Positions 34,376 to 37,529 of a DNA stretch of 37,529 nt are shown here, in pieces. The notes under the pieces were generated by a model. That model was not told where the DNA came from. It saw only the letters and a list, made by a program, of their open reading frames with translations, and searched no databases. The stretch is taken from positions 1 to 37,529 of the forward strand of contig JAYSQA010000141.1 of the NCBI GenBank assembly GCA_043721775.1. Direction: 5' to 3'. A program made the translations under genes and the position numbers. Within the stretch, counting starts at the first letter, position 1; each line of letters begins with the position of its first letter. The DNA comes from Stagnihabitans sp043721775. Its GTDB lineage: Bacteria; Pseudomonadota; Alphaproteobacteria; Rhodobacterales; Rhodobacteraceae.

Positions 34376-35573
34376 CCAACGGCCCGTTCAATTGACCTGT
34401 GCCCAGCTTCTGGTTGTGATTGAGGTTACGGTGTTGGGGTCGTTGGCGAAGAAGTTCCACGCGTTGCAGCAGGCGTCGACGATGTCTTCGTAGTTTTCGA
34501 AGACGCTGATGGCGGGTTTGTTGGCGCGCAGGTAGGCCCAGACGTTTTCGACCGGGTTCAGCTCGGGGCTGTATGGCGGCAGGGTCAGCAGGGAGAGATT
34601 GTCAGGGATGACGAGGGCATTTGAGCCATGCCAACCGGCCCCGTCAAGGATGAGCAGCGCATGGGCCCCGGGGGCAACGGTGCGGGCGATCTCGGCCAAG
34701 TGGGCGTTCATCGCCGCGGTGTTGACGAAGGGCAGGACCAGCCCTGCCGCGGTGCCGCGCGCCGGACAAACCGCGCCGAAGATATACGCCCATTGATAGC
34801 GCGTATCGCGGGGCGCGCGGGGTCTGGTGCCGCGCCGGGCCCAGATGCGGGTCAGGGTTCCCTGCTGACCCACGCGCGCTTCATCTTGGAACCAGATCTC
34901 CAGCGGCTTGTCCCGTGCCCGCGCCGGGATCGCCGCCGCTACCGCTTCGCGGAAGTTTTTTTGAACGCCTATTGGGCTGCCGGGTCCGACTTCGGGTGCT
35001 GCGGGCGCACGGACAGCCGCCGAAATCCGAACGCCGCCACGTACTTGCCGGCGGTGCGCTCGTGCACCGCCACGCCGAACAGCGCCCTGATCCGCGCCTG
35101 AGCATTGATGCGCTGCCAGCGCACAACCTCGCCTGCGCTGCGGATCGGGACCGGCCTCGACCAGGGCTGCAAGTCCGGCCTTCTGCCCGGGGGTCAACAG
35201 CGGCGACGCTCCGGGCGAGCGGCGGTTCGCGAGCCCGGCCAGCCCCTCGGCGTTGGTGCGATGCACCCGTTCGGCGGTTCAAACCGGCCCCCGGAAGGTT
35301 TCCCGGTCCGCCTCACCGCAGGGTCTGCCGGTCCATCCCGCAAGTCGTCGCCGCACGCGCCCGGTCTGCCCCCTCCAGCACGAGCGCGATCGCCAGCATC
35401 CGCCGCGCTGCGCGACTGTCCTTCACCTTGCCCGCCGCAGCGCGAAGCTCCGCCGACGTCAAATCCTGCCGCGTGATCTCGATTGCCTTTCGATCCCCCG
35501 TGCCATCGGCACAAGAGAAACAGAATCTGAACGCTTTGGGAATCCCCTCCGAGTCAGAAGCAATGGCCCTTGG
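34376..35573 (-). mobile_element. Degenerate IS630-family insertion sequence bounded by TA
   Basis: About 1.2 kb flanked by TA (34374-34375 and 35574-35575), the IS630 target. The ends CCAACGGCCC (left) and, read inward from the right, CCAAGGGCCA match at 8 of 10 positions, as imperfect terminal inverted repeats. It contains a broken transposase gene. The TA flanks and end matches are visible; treating them as the true ends is inference. Confidence 0.7.
34388..35486 (-). pseudogene. IS630-family transposase, multiply disrupted
   Basis: The intact 3' part encodes the DDE core: LEIWFQDEARVGQQG (first Asp), ALLILDGAGWHGSNAL (second Asp) and LPPYSPELNPVENVWAYL (Glu). The 5' part is in pieces: an N-terminal helix-turn-helix section (TSAELRAAAGKVKDSRAARR, TTCGMDRQTLR) ends in TGA; a GC-rich insert of about 45 bases separates it from VHRTNAEGLAGLANRRSPG; a frame change follows near 35175; GEVVRWQRINAQARIRALFG then continues to TAG (PAAQ*, near 34970); and a run of seven A (likely eight originally) shifts the frame again before NFREAVAAAIPA. 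The element cannot make its own transposase. No ATG was found for the first segment in its frame. Confidence 0.8.
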
Positions 35574-35637
35574 TATTAACTATGTTAATCGTCAAAAATA
35601 AAAGTTGTGCAACTCCCCGCCTGACCTCCGCCCCGAG

Positions 35638-37371
35638 TCAGGACAAAGGCGCATCCTGCATCAGGCGGCGGAAGGCCGCGACGGCCAGCAGCACCGTGCG
35701 GGTCTGCGCGTCATGGGCCGCGCGGAACCGCGCGTCATAGATCGTCTCGTCGGTGGCCTCGGTAATCACGGTCAGCGGCGTGTCGTAAGTGGTGTTGGTT
35801 TCCACGATGCAGGGGATGCCCCGGCGGACCTCGAACGGGGCATCGGGCATATGGACGGCCACGCAAGCCAGTTGTTCGGCATTGAAGGCGATGAGCGCCG
35901 GGCTTTCGGTCGCCAGCCCGGTGACAATCTCGTCCAGCAGCGCCTGACCGATGGCTTCCCAGCCGGGATGCGTGACCAGGATCAGGAAGAAGCCCTTGGG
36001 GATCGTCCAATGTTCAAAGCCGCGCGGCAGGTAGCCCGACATCGGCCGCGTCCATTCATGCGCCGGATAGCCATGCAGGTTCAGGTGCAGCTTTGCCCCC
36101 GACAGCGCCAGTGCCTGCGTGCGGGCGTCTCGCTCATAGGCGGGCACTGCCGCACCCGAGGACAGATCATCGCCCATCGCGGTGTAACGGGCTGCGTGGT
36201 GCATGTGGAACGGGTTTTCAACGATCAGGCGCTGGTGCAGCTCATAACCATCGACGTTTTCCACCGGCACCACGACGAAATGCGCCTCCGGGTCGCGGGC
36301 CAGCGCTTGCGCCGCGCGCAGCGCACCCACCGGGCCGCTGGTTTCATTCGCGTGTTGCCCAGAGGTGATCAGCACCGCGGGGCCCGGCCCGGCGTGGTAG
36401 ATGCCCCGCACGGTGCGCCCCTGGCGCGAGGTTGCACCCAGATTTGCACCGTCAACGGTCGCAAGCTCTTTGCGGATCTGGCCGATGGTCAGCGGGCGGT
36501 GGGCGGTGGCCAGGGGCTGATCGGGGCCGGTGGTCTCGGCGGCCTCGTCAAAGACCGCAAGCGTCATGACAAGGCGTGGATTGGCACCTGCGCGGATGTC
36601 GGGCACGATCTGACCGGGGCGGGCGTGGTTGCTGCGCCCGGCGGCGTCTGGCGCGGGCATCAGACATTCGCGCAGGGCAAAGAACAGGTCTTCGTGCATC
36701 GCCTCGCGGAAACTGATGCTTTCGCTGCAATAACTCAGGTCGTGGTCATTGGCGGGCAGGTCGACCTGCACCGTCAGCCGGTCAAAGAATGGCGTGGTGG
36801 CGCCCCAATCGCGCGTCTTGACGGAATCGATTGCTGCCAGAAACAGAATTTCAAAATCGGTGCTCAGGCGGCTGCCGGGATCGGCGGCATCCCGCTGCCA
36901 GCCGCAGCACCGCAGTACCGGGGTGCCGGTATGGTCGGCTTCCAGCACATTGGGCGCAAGAATGTGATGCGCGGTGCGGTGACCGTCGGCACCCGTCAGC
37001 GTGACGTGATAGGTCAGGTCATCGCTGCCGGGGCAAAACTGTAGCGCGGTGTTCCCGACCAGTCCGGCCAGCGGATAGGCCTCGGTCAGAAATCGCTGCG
37101 GGTCGGCGGCGGGATGAACCGGGTAGCTGATGTCGATCCGCGACAGAGTGGCAAGATCGACCTCCTCCAGAAAGAAATGCACCAGCGGCTTGTAGGCGCT
37201 GTGCAGCCGCACGTGCAGGCCTACGGCGGTCAAAGCCGCTTGTGACGCGGCGCGGGCGGCGCTGTCTTCGAACAGCCAGACCTCGGTCAGGCCTTCAGGC
37301 CGCGCGGAAAGCAGGCGGGCGGTGACAGCAGCAAGCGTGCGGGGGGTATCAAGGCTGAGAAGCGGGGTCAT
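35638..37371 (-). CDS. M14-type zinc carboxypeptidase-like hydrolase with a long N-terminal extension
   Basis: This is a 577-residue protein without signal peptide. The catalytic half (about 290-577) shows the M14 zinc site: SGQHANETSG with H340 and E343, the third ligand His 433 in LNLHGYPAHEW, and the general base candidate Glu 524 in VETNTTYD. M14 relatives cleave C-terminal amino acids or act on N-acyl amino acids. Residues 1-290 are unusual; I recognise no domain, only soluble mixed sequence (VGNTALQFCPGSDDLTYHVT). Its start overlaps the stop of a DppC-type permease gene (ATGA), so it belongs to a peptide-type transporter operon reaching past the right edge and may process the imported compound in the cytoplasm. 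The 5'-most ATG is used. Confidence 0.82.
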   Translation of the reverse strand: MTPLLSLDTPRTLAAVTARLLSARPEGLTEVWLFEDSAARAASQAALTAVGLHVRLHSAYKPLVHFFLEEVDLATLSRIDISYPVHPAADPQRFLTEAYPLAGLVGNTALQFCPGSDDLTYHVTLTGADGHRTAHHILAPNVLEADHTGTPVLRCCGWQRDAADPGSRLSTDFEILFLAAIDSVKTRDWGATTPFFDRLTVQVDLPANDHDLSYCSESISFREAMHEDLFFALRECLMPAPDAAGRSNHARPGQIVPDIRAGANPRLVMTLAVFDEAAETTGPDQPLATAHRPLTIGQIRKELATVDGANLGATSRQGRTVRGIYHAGPGPAVLITSGQHANETSGPVGALRAAQALARDPEAHFVVVPVENVDGYELHQRLIVENPFHMHHAARYTAMGDDLSSGAAVPAYERDARTQALALSGAKLHLNLHGYPAHEWTRPMSGYLPRGFEHWTIPKGFFLILVTHPGWEAIGQALLDEIVTGLATESPALIAFNAEQLACVAVHMPDAPFEVRRGIPCIVETNTTYDTPLTVITEATDETIYDARFRAAHDAQTRTVLLAVAAFRRLMQDAPLS

Positions 37372-37529
37372 TGCCGGGTCTTTACCGGGTCAAGATGGTC
37401 GCGCAGCCAGTCGCCCAGCAGGTTCAGCCCCAGCACCGTCAGCATGATGGCAAGACCGGGAAAGACCCCGATCCACCACGCGGTCTGCACATAGGTGCGC
37501 CCGTCGGCCAGCATGCCGCCCCAACTGGG
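37368..37529 (-). CDS. Peptide-type ABC transporter permease (DppC-like), 3' end only
   Basis: The last 53 codons of a gene continuing beyond the window: PSWGGMLADGRTYVQTAWWI, then GLNLLGDWLRDHLDP and stop TGA 37370-37368. PxWGxML and the closing GDxLRDxLDP are the end signature of DppC-type permeases. It overlaps the M14-like gene start by ATGA. This is a second dpp-type permease in the window, distinct from the 17844-18722 gene. Confidence 0.9.
   Translation of the reverse strand, partial: PSWGGMLADGRTYVQTAWWIGVFPGLAIMLTVLGLNLLGDWLRDHLDPVKTRQ

Noticed and set aside
34970..34990. Seven-A run in the IS630 transposase as a programmed frameshift site
   Set aside because: A nonsense TAG lies just upstream and other frameshifts and an insertion are present, so this copy is simply decayed.

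Overview
The window is GC-rich, densely coded DNA from an alphaproteobacterium, most likely a Rhodobacteraceae (Rhodobacterales) member. This rests on the housekeeping gene order (lpoA-like / rsmI-yraN-gshB / comM; glnD-murJ; rpoH-type sigma factor beside coaBC), the abundance of ABC transporter operons, and an intergenic hairpin style I associate with that family. The species cannot be named from sequence alone.

Left end (1-4041): a dead catabolic operon. An Lrp/AsnC regulator, a hydantoinase/oxoprolinase-family protein, a DUF917 protein and a family-5 solute-binding protein lie head to tail on the minus strand. Each carries at least one disabling lesion (nonsense codons, a 1-base loss, a 7-bp and a 4-bp tandem duplication), and the last gene is cut by an IS481-like element whose transposase 3' end opens the window. 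Undoing the small lesions restores one full-length frame each for the regulator, the hydantoinase-like gene and the DUF917 gene.

4140-12550: an intact carbohydrate (CUT1-type) ABC transporter operon. It holds a binding protein, two permeases, a small two-helix membrane protein and two ATPases, and ends in a one-chain ATP-dependent dihydroxyacetone kinase (DhaK-DhaL). A divergent LacI-family regulator faces it across a promoter region with two perfect palindromes 30 bp apart. I infer uptake and phosphorylation of dihydroxyacetone or a related ketose/polyol.

12547-20504: an operon amiC-amiR-dppC-dppB-dppA-fmdA-dppDF, meaning an amide-type sensor, an ANTAR antiterminator, a peptide-type ABC transporter, an acetamidase/formamidase and a fused double ATPase. 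A sigma-70-like promoter and a strong intrinsic terminator lie in its leader, so the whole transporter/amidase operon appears to be controlled by ligand-gated antitermination. This is the most interesting system in the window.

20579-34084: housekeeping core. It contains coaBC, rpoH, cobP/cobU, a glutathione S-transferase with a Cys-rich C-terminal extension, comM, gshB, yraN, rsmI, an LpoA-like lipoprotein, glnD and murJ.

34088-37529: accessory again. A secreted Cys-containing protein survives only as its C-terminus, next to a short mobile-element-like remnant and a degenerate IS630 copy bounded by TA. Beyond it are an M14-type zinc carboxypeptidase-like gene and, running off the edge, the 3' end of a peptide-type permease gene. 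No tRNA, rRNA or CRISPR array was seen.
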